Shown: piece by piece, positions 1-8,756 of the stretch
Layout of the letters: each line of letters starts with the position of its first letter
Position numbering within the stretch: position 1 is the stretch's first letter
DNA from: DASQUK01 sp046723645
Lineage (GTDB): Bacteria; Actinomycetota; Acidimicrobiia; Acidimicrobiales; VFJN01
Direction: 5' to 3'
NCBI GenBank assembly: GCA_046723645.1
Contig: JBKOUY010000138.1
Location: 1-9,826, forward strand
DNA: 9,826 bases
The notes under the pieces: generated by a model
What the model was told of the DNA's origin: nothing
Database searches by the model: none
Seen by the model: the letters and a program-made list of their open reading frames with translations, nothing else
Program-made: the position numbers and the translations under genes

Positions 1-192
1 CCGCCACCCCCGCCGCCGACCCCGCCCCAGCCCCAGGGGCCGGCCTCTCCTCCATCGGCACCTCCGGCCACTGCGCCGGCGCGCCGGCCGGTGCGGCCCC
101 GCCCCCGGATCGAGCGCGAGCTGCCTGCGGGCATGCGCATCCCCCCCGACGTCCCTGACTGGGACGACTACGACGATGGCGAGGACCAGTAG
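1..192 (+). CDS. C-terminal end of an unidentified protein (5' truncated by window edge)
   Basis: Reading from base 1, the frame stays open for 63 codons to a TAG at 190-192. The peptide begins with a low-complexity Pro/Ala run (a stretch of six prolines, then Pro/Gln/Ser/Ala), passes through an Arg/Pro-rich segment, and ends in a strongly acidic tail, PDWDDYDDGEDQ. Such a composition suggests a disordered linker followed by an acidic C-terminal peptide. No catalytic or fold-defining motif is visible, so no function is assigned. The position 47 bp before the thiolase start, on the same strand, makes co-transcription possible. The Pro-rich part could be a GC-driven chance reading; the acidic end and the well-placed stop before the next gene argue that it is real. 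Confidence 0.5.
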   Translation, partial: PPPPPPTPPQPQGPASPPSAPPATAPARRPVRPRPRIERELPAGMRIPPDVPDWDDYDDGEDQ

Positions 193-239
193 ATAGGTTG
201 GGTCGCGTCCCGTCCGACCACCCTTGGGGGAAGTAGCAG

Positions 240-1421
240 ATGGCTGGTTCCGTCATCCTCGCCGGTGCCCGCACGCCGATCGGCAAGCTCTCGGGCGCCC
301 TGGCAGGCTTCAAGGCCACCGACCTCGGCGGCTTCGCCATCAAGGCCGCGCTCGATCGGGCCGGCGTTGCGCCCGACCAGGTCGACTACGTGTTCATGGG
401 ACAGGTGCTGCAGGCGGGAACCGGCCAGATCGCGGCCCGCCAGGCGGGGGTCAACGCCGGCATCCCCATGACCGTGCCGGCCACGACCGTCAACAAGGTG
501 TGCCTGTCGGGCCTCAATGCCATCTTCCTCGCTGACCTCCTGATCCAGTCGGGCGCGGCCGACGTGGTGGTCGCCGGCGGCATGGAGTCGATGACACAGG
601 CGCCCTACCTCCTGCCGGGTGCCCGCGAGGGCTACCGGCTGGGCGACCGCTCGGTCGTCGACTCGATGATGTACGACGGGCTGTTCTGCGCCTTCGACCA
701 GGTGGCGATGGGTGCGGGCACCGAGAGGTACGCCGCCTCCGCCGGCATCGCCCGCGAGCCCCAGGACGACTTCGCCGCCAAGTCACACGAGCGGGCGTCG
801 GCGGCCATCAAGGAGGGCCGGTTCGCCGAGGAGATCGTCCCGGTGGAGGTGCCGCAGCGACGCGGGGACCCGCTGGTCGTCGACACCGACGAGGGCGTGC
901 GGCCGGGCACGACCGTCGAGTCATTGGCCGCGCTCCGCCCCGCCTTCGACAAGGCGGGCAACATCACCGCCGGCAACGCCTCGCAGATCTCCGATGGCGC
1001 CGCGGCCGTGATCGTCGCCTCCAAGGCGGCGGCCGAGCGGCTAGGCGGCGCCGAGCCCCTGGGCGAGATCGTCGGCTACGGGCAGGTTGCGGGGCCGGAT
1101 CCGTCGCTGCTCACCCAGCCGTCGCGAGCGATCCTGGCCGCGCTGGCGTCGGCCGGGAAGGCCGTCGAGGACATCGACTTGTTCGAGCTCAACGAGGCCT
1201 TCGCCGCGGTGGGACTCGCCTCGATGGACGACCTCGGCATCACCGATGACGTGGTCAACGTCAACGGGGGTGCCATCGCTCTCGGTCACCCCATCGGGAT
1301 GTCCGGCACCCGCCTCGCGCTGAGCCTGCTGCTCGAGCTGAAGCGCCGCGGCGGCGGCCTCGGGGCCGCGGCCCTGTGCGGCGGCGGCGGCCAGGGCGAC
1401 GCGTTGCTACTGGCGAGCTGA
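240..1421 (+). CDS. Acetyl-CoA C-acetyltransferase (thiolase)
   Basis: A 393-residue, full-length thiolase. Enzymes of this family reversibly condense two acetyl-CoA to acetoacetyl-CoA, or cleave 3-ketoacyl-CoA, in the cytoplasm. The N-terminus VILAGARTPIGKLSGAL is the standard opening. The nucleophilic cysteine is C88 in the NKVCLSG motif, followed by the GGMESM loop. The C-terminal half has NEAFA (N318), the catalytic histidine in GGAIALGHPIGMSG (H350), and the second cysteine C380 in CGGGGQGDA. All catalytic residues are present. C88 is followed by Leu, where Gly or Ala is more usual. The ATG at 240 has a GGGGGA ribosome-binding-like stretch at 226-231. The motifs do not settle biosynthetic (phaA/atoB-like) versus degradative (fadA-like) use, so no symbol is given; the length favours acetoacetyl-CoA thiolase. 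It converges with the ABC remnant, with 22 bp between stops. Confidence 0.95.
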   Translation: MAGSVILAGARTPIGKLSGALAGFKATDLGGFAIKAALDRAGVAPDQVDYVFMGQVLQAGTGQIAARQAGVNAGIPMTVPATTVNKVCLSGLNAIFLADLLIQSGAADVVVAGGMESMTQAPYLLPGAREGYRLGDRSVVDSMMYDGLFCAFDQVAMGAGTERYAASAGIAREPQDDFAAKSHERASAAIKEGRFAEEIVPVEVPQRRGDPLVVDTDEGVRPGTTVESLAALRPAFDKAGNITAGNASQISDGAAAVIVASKAAAERLGGAEPLGEIVGYGQVAGPDPSLLTQPSRAILAALASAGKAVEDIDLFELNEAFAAVGLASMDDLGITDDVVNVNGGAIALGHPIGMSGTRLALSLLLELKRRGGGLGAAALCGGGGQGDALLLAS

Positions 1422-1443
1422 CCGCGCGCCATCCGGCTCGGCT

Positions 1444-1737
1444 TCAGTCCGCCGCCAGGCTGAACGCCGCCAGGTCCTCTCGCCGCCGTCCCCGGACCGC
1501 GACGCCGACGCGGTCGACCCAGGTGGCGAAGCACGGCTCGTGGGTCACGAGGACGATGGAGGTGCCGGCGGCCGCCAGGTGGAGCAGCGTGGACTTGCCC
1601 GACGCGCTCGGTCCGCTGATGGCGACGAACTCGCCGGGTGCGACCGCGAGCGACACGCGGTCGAGCGCCCGCACCGCGGCCGGACCCGATCCGTAGACCT
1701 CCACGACGTCGCGCAGCTCGATCGTCGGCGCCCGCAT
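1444..1737 (-). pseudogene. ABC transporter ATP-binding protein with a large in-frame internal deletion
   Basis: The 97-residue product starts like a MacB/LolD-type ATPase: IELRDVVEVYGSGPAAVRAL, then VAPGEFVAISGPSASGKSTLLHL with Walker A at residues 42-50 (K48, S49). It then jumps directly to GTSIVLVTHEP, the H-loop region (H66), and a normal-looking ending. Walker A and the H-loop are 17 residues apart; in intact family members they are roughly 150 apart. The Q-loop, LSGGQ signature, Walker B and D-loop are all missing. The join lies at about 1564-1578 and keeps frame. The ATG at 1735-1737 has a strong AAGGAG ribosome binding site, so translation probably still occurs. It sits 17 nt after padR, as expected for a PadR-controlled ABC exporter operon, but no permease gene follows. 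ATP hydrolysis is not expected. An assembly collapse is the main alternative. Confidence 0.8.
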
Positions 1738-1743
1738 GGCCGG

Positions 1744-1749
1744 CTCCTT
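1744..1749 (-). promoter_or_regulatory. Shine-Dalgarno sequence of the ABC ATPase remnant
   Basis: On the - strand AAGGAG lies 6 nt before the ATG at 1737. It is the best ribosome binding site in the window and fixes the start at MRAPTIEL rather than at the longer open frame upstream. It overlaps nothing essential, since padR stops at 1755. Confidence 0.75.
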
Positions 1750-1754
1750 CACGT

Positions 1755-2372
1755 TCACGGTTCCCCCTGGTCGTCCTGTGGTGTGGCCCCGTTGCCCGCA
1801 GGGCGCGACAGCTGCGCCAGCCGGGCCTCGCACACGTCCAGCCATCGCAGGTCGGCCTCGGCCCGCGACACGAGGGCGTCGGCAACGAGCGTCGGCGCGA
1901 GCGCGGCGACCTCGTCGCCCGGGCTCGTCGACGTGGGCCGGAGGGCACGCCGACGCGCCTGCAACGCGGCGGTCAACGCGGTGCGCTGACGGGTCACGAC
2001 CGCCAGCGCATGCTCCCGGCCGCCCGCGAGCGCCAGCAGCACCTTGGCGAGCAGCTCGTCGCGTGGCGGCGGCTCGTCGCCCGCCGTCGCCTCGAACCAG
2101 TCCCGGAGGGCGTCGCGCCCCGCGCGGGTGATGGCGTAGTACTTGTGCTCCCGCCCACCGGAGCCGCCCGCCGCCGCGGGGCGGTCCTCGCCGTCGCCCT
2201 GTCCGGTGATGGCGACGAGCCCGTCGCGCTCCAGGCGCTCGAGGGTCGCGTACACCTGCCCGATGTTCAGCGGCCAGGCCCCGCCGGTGTAGGCCTCGAA
2301 CTCCGATCGGAGCTGGTAGCCGTACATGTCGGCCTGGTCGAGGAGGGCCAGCAGGCCCTGGCGGACCGACAC
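1755..2372 (-). CDS. PadR-family transcriptional regulator
   Basis: A 205-residue PadR repressor from a GTG start at 2372. PadR proteins are dimeric winged-helix DNA-binding proteins that usually repress exporter or stress genes and release DNA on ligand binding. The N-terminal domain shows VRQGLLALLDQADMYGYQLR and WPLNIGQVYATLERLERDGL (recognition region, about residues 33-52). The wing, at about residues 56-80, carries a Gly/Ala-rich insert ending in HKYYAIT. The C-terminal helical dimerisation part includes ADLRWLDVCEARL. The GTG is chosen because many relatives open with MSVRxxLLALL and because a promoter and operator sit at the right distance for a leaderless mRNA. An ATG at 2387 (five extra residues) and another at 2486 are alternatives without a ribosome binding site. 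It precedes a broken ABC ATPase, its likely former target. Family call is firm; ligand unknown. Confidence 0.9.
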   Translation of the reverse strand: MSVRQGLLALLDQADMYGYQLRSEFEAYTGGAWPLNIGQVYATLERLERDGLVAITGQGDGEDRPAAAGGSGGREHKYYAITRAGRDALRDWFEATAGDEPPPRDELLAKVLLALAGGREHALAVVTRQRTALTAALQARRRALRPTSTSPGDEVAALAPTLVADALVSRAEADLRWLDVCEARLAQLSRPAGNGATPQDDQGEP

Positions 2373-2398
2373 ATACGTAGTATGCATACGCCGTATGT
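2371..2398. promoter_or_regulatory. 28-bp near-palindrome, probable PadR operator
   Basis: The left arm acatacgtagtatg and the right arm catacgccgtatgt are inverted copies matching at 12 of 14 positions, centred on TATGCATA. PadR sites commonly have ATGT and ACAT half-sites, and both ends fit (acat at 2371-2374, atgt at 2395-2398). The element covers the -10 box and first base of the padR start codon, so binding would block padR and the downstream ABC gene. It is AT-rich compared with its surroundings. Assignment to PadR rests on position and half-site form. Confidence 0.7.
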
Positions 2399-2407
2399 AA
2401 CCGTCAA
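2379..2407 (-). promoter_or_regulatory. padR promoter (leaderless)
   Basis: On the - strand a -35 box TTGACG (2407-2402; 5 of 6 consensus bases) and a -10 box CATACT (2384-2379; 4 of 6) are separated by 17 nt. A start site about 7 nt past the -10 falls at 2372, exactly on the GTG proposed as the padR start. The -10 and most of the spacer lie inside the palindrome, which suggests autoregulation. Confidence 0.55.
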
Positions 2408-2471
2408 GGGCGCGCGCAGCTCCGGAGGGCGTCGCTCGACCCGTGCACCTGTGACGCCGGCACGCAGGTGT

Positions 2472-2501
2472 TTGACAGTCGCTCACCCGTGCCTTTCAAC
2501 T
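2472..2501 (+). promoter_or_regulatory. topA promoter, probably giving a leaderless mRNA
   Basis: A perfect -35 hexamer TTGACA occupies 2472-2477. The -10 is weak: TTCAAC (2495-2500, 17-nt spacer) or TCAACT (2496-2501, 18-nt spacer). Either places the start site within a few bases of the topA ATG at 2510. No Shine-Dalgarno sequence precedes that ATG, consistent with a leaderless transcript. Confidence 0.5.
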
Positions 2502-2509
2502 GTCCGCCG

Positions 2510-5275
<2,766 letters not shown>

Positions 5276-5300
5276 CGACGGGCGGCAGGTGGTAGGGCTC

Positions 5301-5306
5301 TACCGT
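5301..5306 (+). promoter_or_regulatory. Possible -10 box of the MFS-tmk-holB unit
   Basis: TACCGT fits TANNNT and lies 8 nt before the ATG at 5315, which would make the transcript leaderless or nearly so. No convincing -35 box is found 17 nt upstream. The box overlaps a 5-bp inverted repeat (GGTAG 5291-5295, CTACC 5300-5304) with a 4-nt loop. Read-through from topA, 39 bp upstream, is an equally plausible source of expression. Confidence 0.3.
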
Positions 5307-5314
5307 TGCCGGTG

Positions 5315-6778
5315 ATGGAGGCGCGCGACCACGAAGTAGATGACCCGTCGGAGGTCGTCGGGGCGCTGCGGGCTCTGCACGGTCACCCCGGCGAGGGCGC
5401 CTCGTTCGTCGAGCGCGTCTTCGGGACGACGACGTTCTTCCGCCTGTGGCTGGCGCAGGCCCTGTCGTCGCTCGGTGACTGGCTCGGCTTCCTGGCCATC
5501 CTGATCCTGGCCAACCGCCTCGGCTCCGGCGCCCCGGGCGCCTCGGTCGGCCTGGTGATGGCCGCACGCATCGTCCCCGGCTTCTTCCTGTCCGCGGGGG
5601 CCGGCGTACTCATCGATCGCATGGACCGCAAGCAGGTGATGGTTGCGTCGATGCTGGTGCGCGCGTTGGTGGTGGCGTCGCTGCCGTTCGTCGACTCCGT
5701 CGTCGGCCTCGTGTTCGCCTCACTGGTGCTCGAGCTGGCCACGCTGTTCTTCTCGCCCGCCAAGGAGGCCACGGTCCCCAACCTCGTGCCCATCGAGAAG
5801 CTGGCGACCGCCAACTCACTCGGGCTGGCCGCCGCCTACGGCACGTTTCCGCTGGCCGCCGGCCTGTTCGCGCTGATGGCCGGGGTGGCCGAATGGCTCG
5901 GCGGCGTCGATGCCTTCGACTCGCTGCGCACCAGTCAGGAGGCGGTGGCGTTCTATGCCAACGTCGTCTGCTACCTCGCCGCCGCACTGATCATCTACCG
6001 GCTGGCGATCCCCCGCGACCACATCCGCAGCCACGACGACGACCGCGCCTCCATCGACCTGGGCGAGGTCTTCAAGGACATCGCCGAGGGCTGGCACTAC
6101 GCGTTCATCACGCCGGTCGTGCGGGCGGTCAATGTGGGGCTGGCGTGCGGCCTCATCGGTGGGGGCATGCTGATCCCGCTGGGGCAGACGTTCTCCGAGC
6201 AGGTGCTTCACGAGGGCCCGGGTGGGTTCGGCGTGTTCGTCTTCGCCCTCGGGGTCGGAACCGGCGCCGGCGTCATCAGTGTGTCGGCGCTGCAGGGGCG
6301 GCTGCGCAAGGCGCGGACCTTCGTGTTGTCGCTGTTCTGCGCGGGCGTCGCGCTGATCGTCGCCGCCTCGATGTCGACGCTCGTGCTGTCCGCCATGTGG
6401 GTGGCGATCATGGGGATCTTCGCCGGCAGCGTCTACGTGCTGGGGTTCACGTTGCTCCACGAGAGCGTCGAAGACGAGCTGCGCGGCCGCATCTTCTCGG
6501 CCCTCTACACGCTGGTGCGGCTCTGCGTGTTGCTGGCGATGGCCGTGGCGCCGTTGCTGGCCGACGTGCTTGACGGCGTGTCCGACCGCTTGGTCGGCGG
6601 ACAGATCCACCTGGGCATCGAGGTCTCGGTGCCGGGCGTGCGGCTGACCTTGTGGCTGGCTGGCGCCATCATGCTGGTCGCCGGCGCCCTGTCGGGGGTC
6701 GCGTTGGGCGGGCGGCGGCCCGGTCGGGTGCCGCAGGCGGAGCACCGGAGCCCGCCCCGCGTGAGGTCGATGGCATGA
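5315..6778 (+). CDS. Major facilitator superfamily transporter
   Basis: A 487-residue polytopic membrane protein. An N-terminal cytoplasmic stretch of about 40 residues precedes the first helix (FFRLWLAQALSSLGDWLGFL). MFS motif A appears between helices 2 and 3 as GVLIDRMDRKQVM (about residues 97-109), followed by long hydrophobic segments through the rest of the chain. A hydrophilic central loop (about 225-250, RDHIRSHDDDRASIDLGEVF) separates the two halves, and the helix after LRGRIFSALYTLVR resembles the MFS_3/EntS-like drug and siderophore exporter group. Substrate cannot be told from sequence. Three nested starts exist: TTG 5306, GTG 5312 and ATG 5315; ATG 5315 is chosen, and GTG 5312 is close behind if the message is leaderless. 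Its stop overlaps the tmk start (ATGA), so it is probably translated together with replication genes, though a functional link is not shown. Confidence 0.92.
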   Translation: MEARDHEVDDPSEVVGALRALHGHPGEGASFVERVFGTTTFFRLWLAQALSSLGDWLGFLAILILANRLGSGAPGASVGLVMAARIVPGFFLSAGAGVLIDRMDRKQVMVASMLVRALVVASLPFVDSVVGLVFASLVLELATLFFSPAKEATVPNLVPIEKLATANSLGLAAAYGTFPLAAGLFALMAGVAEWLGGVDAFDSLRTSQEAVAFYANVVCYLAAALIIYRLAIPRDHIRSHDDDRASIDLGEVFKDIAEGWHYAFITPVVRAVNVGLACGLIGGGMLIPLGQTFSEQVLHEGPGGFGVFVFALGVGTGAGVISVSALQGRLRKARTFVLSLFCAGVALIVAASMSTLVLSAMWVAIMGIFAGSVYVLGFTLLHESVEDELRGRIFSALYTLVRLCVLLAMAVAPLLADVLDGVSDRLVGGQIHLGIEVSVPGVRLTLWLAGAIMLVAGALSGVALGGRRPGRVPQAEHRSPPRVRSMA

Positions 6779-7452
6779 GCTCGTCACCGCCGCCCGCCGA
6801 CCGTGCCGCCGCCCGGTTCGTGGTGTTCGAGGGCGGCGAGGGCAGCGGGAAGTCGACCCAGGCCGCCCGGCTCGCCGACCGACTCGGCGCGGTGCTGACC
6901 CGGGAGCCCGGCGGGACCGCCATCGGATCGGCACTGCGGGCGCTCCTGCTCGATGCGCGCACGACCGGGCTCGTCGACCGGGCCGAGGCGCTGCTCATGG
7001 CGGCGGACCGGGCACAGCACGCCGCCGAGGTCATCCGACCGGCGCTGGCGGCCGGCCGGCACGTGGTCTCCGACCGCTACATCGGTTCGACGCTGGCCTA
7101 CCAGGGGTACGGCCGCGGGCTGCCGGTCGACGACCTGCGCCGGCTGTCCGGGTGGGCGGCCACAGGCCTGTCGCCGGACGTGGTGGTGCTGCTCGACGTT
7201 CCTCGGGAGCTGGGCTCGACGCGCGCCGCCGGCCGCGCCGACCTCGCACCGGACCGCGTCGAGGCCGCCGGCGACGGCTTCCACGATCGGGTGATGCGCG
7301 GCTACCGGGCGCTGGCGGCGGCGGACCCGGCCCACTGGGTGGTGGTGGACGGCACCGCCCCGGCCGACGACGTCGAGGCGACGGTGTGGAAGTCGGTCGT
7401 CGCCCGCTGCCCGGACCTCGCGGGCGACGTGAGAGGCGGGGGGAGCCCATGA
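6775..7452 (+). CDS. tmk: Thymidylate kinase (dTMP kinase)
   Basis: A 225-residue dTMP kinase, which converts dTMP and ATP to dTDP in the dTTP pathway. After an 11- to 13-residue Ser/Pro/Ala-rich extension, the P-loop FEGGEGSGKST lies at residues 18-28 (K26). It is followed by the substrate-binding TREPGGT and by SDRYIGSTLAYQGYGRGL, which contains the DRY and AYQGxGRG signatures. The LID region RAAGRADLAPDR carries the arginines, and the P-loop lacks an arginine, as in the E. coli (type II) pattern. All expected motifs are present and length is normal. The ATG overlaps the MFS stop by ATGA. The frame is open further upstream inside the MFS gene, but those codons are not part of tmk. Confidence 0.97.
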   Translation: MSSSPPPADRAAARFVVFEGGEGSGKSTQAARLADRLGAVLTREPGGTAIGSALRALLLDARTTGLVDRAEALLMAADRAQHAAEVIRPALAAGRHVVSDRYIGSTLAYQGYGRGLPVDDLRRLSGWAATGLSPDVVVLLDVPRELGSTRAAGRADLAPDRVEAAGDGFHDRVMRGYRALAAADPAHWVVVDGTAPADDVEATVWKSVVARCPDLAGDVRGGGSP

Positions 7453-8609
7453 GCTCGCCGACCGCACCGGCGCGGGGCAGCGACCCGTGGCGGGACGTCG
7501 TCGACCAGGCCGCGGCCATCCGCCAGCTCGAGGCGGCAGCGCGGGCGCCGGTACACGCGTACCTCCTGGTCGGCCCACCCGGCTCCGGCAAGCGGGCGCT
7601 GGCGCGGGGCTTCGCCGCCGAGGTCCTGGCCGCCCCGGACGCAACCGACGACGACCGCGAGCGCCACGTGCGCCTGGCGCTGGCGGAGCAGCATCCCGAC
7701 CTGCGTGTCGTGGAGCCCGAGGGCATGACGTTCCGCAAGGGCGAGGCCGAGCGCATGGTGCGCCACGCCACGCTGGCGCCGGTGGAGGGCGGCCGCAAGG
7801 TGGTGGTCGCCCTGGGCTGTGAGCTCATGGAGGACGAGGCCGCCGGCTACCTGCTCAAGATCGTCGAGGAGCCGCCGGCGTCGACGGTGTTCGTGCTCCT
7901 GGCGACCGAGGTGGTGCCCGAGCTGGTGACCATCGCCAGCCGGTGCGTGCGGATCGAGGTGTGTCCACTGGCGGCGGCGGCCATCGCCGAGCGGTTGACG
8001 GCCGAGGGCGTCGACCCCGAGCGGGCGTCGGCCGCGGCGGCCGCGTCGTCGGGGGACATGGACCGCGCCCGGACCCTGGCGACCGACGACCGCCTCGCCC
8101 TGAGGCACCGCGCCTGGCGGGAGGTGCCGCGGCGGCTCGATGGCACCGGCGCCCGTGCCGCCCAGGTCGTGGCGGAGCTGCAGGCCATGATCGGCGAGGC
8201 GCTGGTCCCGCTCCAGCAGCGGCAGGCTGACGAGGCCGCTGCGGTGGAAGCCCAGGTCGCCCAGTTCGGGCTGCGGGGTGCGGGGAAGCGCGAGACGGAG
8301 ACCCGCCACCGGCGCGAGGTGCGCCGCTTCCGCATGGCGGAGCTGCGCTTCGGGCTGGCCACCCTCGCCGCCGCCTACCGCGACGCGCTGGTCACCGGGG
8401 GACCCGGCCCGCCGCCGGCCGAGCTGGTCGACGCGCTGGCGCGCATCGACGACGCCGGGCTGGCCCTGATCCGCTACCCCAACGAGACGCTGCTGCTGCA
8501 GGCCCTGATCGCCCGGCTCCCGCCCGTCCCGGCTGTCGGCGAGGAGGGCGCTGCTATCCTCTCCCCTTCACGCCCGAGTAGCTCAGACGGCAGAGCAACG
8601 CACTCGTAA
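7449..8609 (+). CDS. holB: DNA polymerase III delta' subunit
   Basis: A 386-residue AAA+ clamp-loader subunit; with delta and the DnaX subunits it loads the sliding clamp. The Walker A region is GPPGSGKR (residues 42-49), with Arg in place of Ser/Thr, and the Walker B region reads VVVALGCELM without the usual acidic residue. Degenerate ATP sites are normal in delta'. The conserved LLKIVEEPPAST (about 135-146) and the SRC motif (S164-C166), which supplies an arginine finger, are intact. The small zinc module of E. coli delta' is absent. The C-terminal part includes KRETETRHRREVRRFRMAEL, typical of actinobacterial forms. It starts with an ATGA overlap on tmk. Oddity: the last 12 residues (RPSSSDGRATHS) are encoded by the following tRNA gene, and the TAA lies in the anticodon loop. 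Confidence 0.93.
   Translation: MSSPTAPARGSDPWRDVVDQAAAIRQLEAAARAPVHAYLLVGPPGSGKRALARGFAAEVLAAPDATDDDRERHVRLALAEQHPDLRVVEPEGMTFRKGEAERMVRHATLAPVEGGRKVVVALGCELMEDEAAGYLLKIVEEPPASTVFVLLATEVVPELVTIASRCVRIEVCPLAAAAIAERLTAEGVDPERASAAAAASSGDMDRARTLATDDRLALRHRAWREVPRRLDGTGARAAQVVAELQAMIGEALVPLQQRQADEAAAVEAQVAQFGLRGAGKRETETRHRREVRRFRMAELRFGLATLAAAYRDALVTGGPGPPPAELVDALARIDDAGLALIRYPNETLLLQALIARLPPVPAVGEEGAAILSPSRPSSSDGRATHS
8555..8560 (+). promoter_or_regulatory. Possible -10 box for tRNA-Thr inside holB
   Basis: TATCCT fits TANNNT and lies 11 nt before the tRNA 5' end, giving a start site near 8567. It is in the AT-richest stretch of the holB 3' end. No good -35 box is seen 17 nt upstream, so it is a weak call; co-transcription from holB is the alternative. 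Confidence 0.35.
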
Positions 8610-8644
8610 TGCGTAGGTCAGGAGTTCGATTCTCCTCTCGGGCT
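8572..8644 (+). tRNA. tRNA-Thr (anticodon CGT)
   Basis: A 73-nt cloverleaf folds by eye without mismatches. The acceptor stem is GCCCGAG (8572-8578) paired with CTCGGGC (8637-8643), with T8644 as discriminator. The D-stem is GCTC/GAGC. The anticodon stem ACGCA (8598-8602) pairs with TGCGT (8610-8614) around the loop CTCGTAA, giving anticodon CGT at 8605-8607, which reads ACG threonine codons. The T-stem AGGAG (8620-8624) pairs with CTCCT (8632-8636) around TTCGATT. The CCA end is not encoded. The gene overlaps the holB 3' end by 38 nt and lies 112 bp before a tyrosine recombinase. Confidence 0.97.
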
Positions 8645-8655
8645 CCGAGGGTGGC

Positions 8656-8681
8656 TCTGAGCAGGGTAAACGTCGCTCAGA
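8656..8681. repeat. Inverted repeat between tRNA-Thr and the integrase
   Basis: TCTGAGC (8656-8662) and GCTCAGA (8675-8681) form a perfect 7-bp stem with a 12-nt loop, 12 bp after the tRNA. It has no T-tract, so it is not a classical intrinsic terminator. It could be a weak transcript end for the tRNA or a recombinase-binding site next to an attachment site, or simply chance. Confidence 0.35.
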
Positions 8682-8719
8682 TGGCGTGGTTCGACAGCAG
8701 GTAGCTCTTGAACAGCGTC

Positions 8720-8747
8720 GTGACAGCAAATAACTCGCCGGTAGAGT
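8720..8747 (+). promoter_or_regulatory. Integrase promoter
   Basis: GTGACA (8720-8725; 5 of 6 with TTGACA) and TAGAGT (8742-8747, fits TANNNT) are separated by 16 nt. The predicted start site near 8754 leaves only about three bases before the ATG at 8757, and no Shine-Dalgarno sequence is present, so the mRNA would be essentially leaderless. The stretch 8720-8735 is noticeably AT-richer than the surrounding genes. Confidence 0.5.
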
Positions 8748-8756
8748 TCGGGTGGC

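Noticed and set aside
201..219. GGTCG/CGACC inverted repeat before the thiolase, considered as a terminator
   Set aside because: Only a 5-bp stem, no T-tract, and short repeats of this kind are frequent at this GC content.
5291..5304. GGTAG/CTACC hairpin after topA, considered as a terminator
   Set aside because: 5-bp stem without a T-tract, and it overlaps a possible -10 box of the next gene.
5816..6934. 372-codon - strand open frame opposite the MFS gene and tmk
   Set aside because: His/Arg/Gln-rich low-complexity product spanning two real genes; no start signal or motif.
8637..8649. CTCGG-GCT-CCGAG dyad across the tRNA 3' end, considered as an attachment core
   Set aside because: Its left half is fixed by the acceptor stem. 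Without a second copy of the site there is no evidence for a crossover point.
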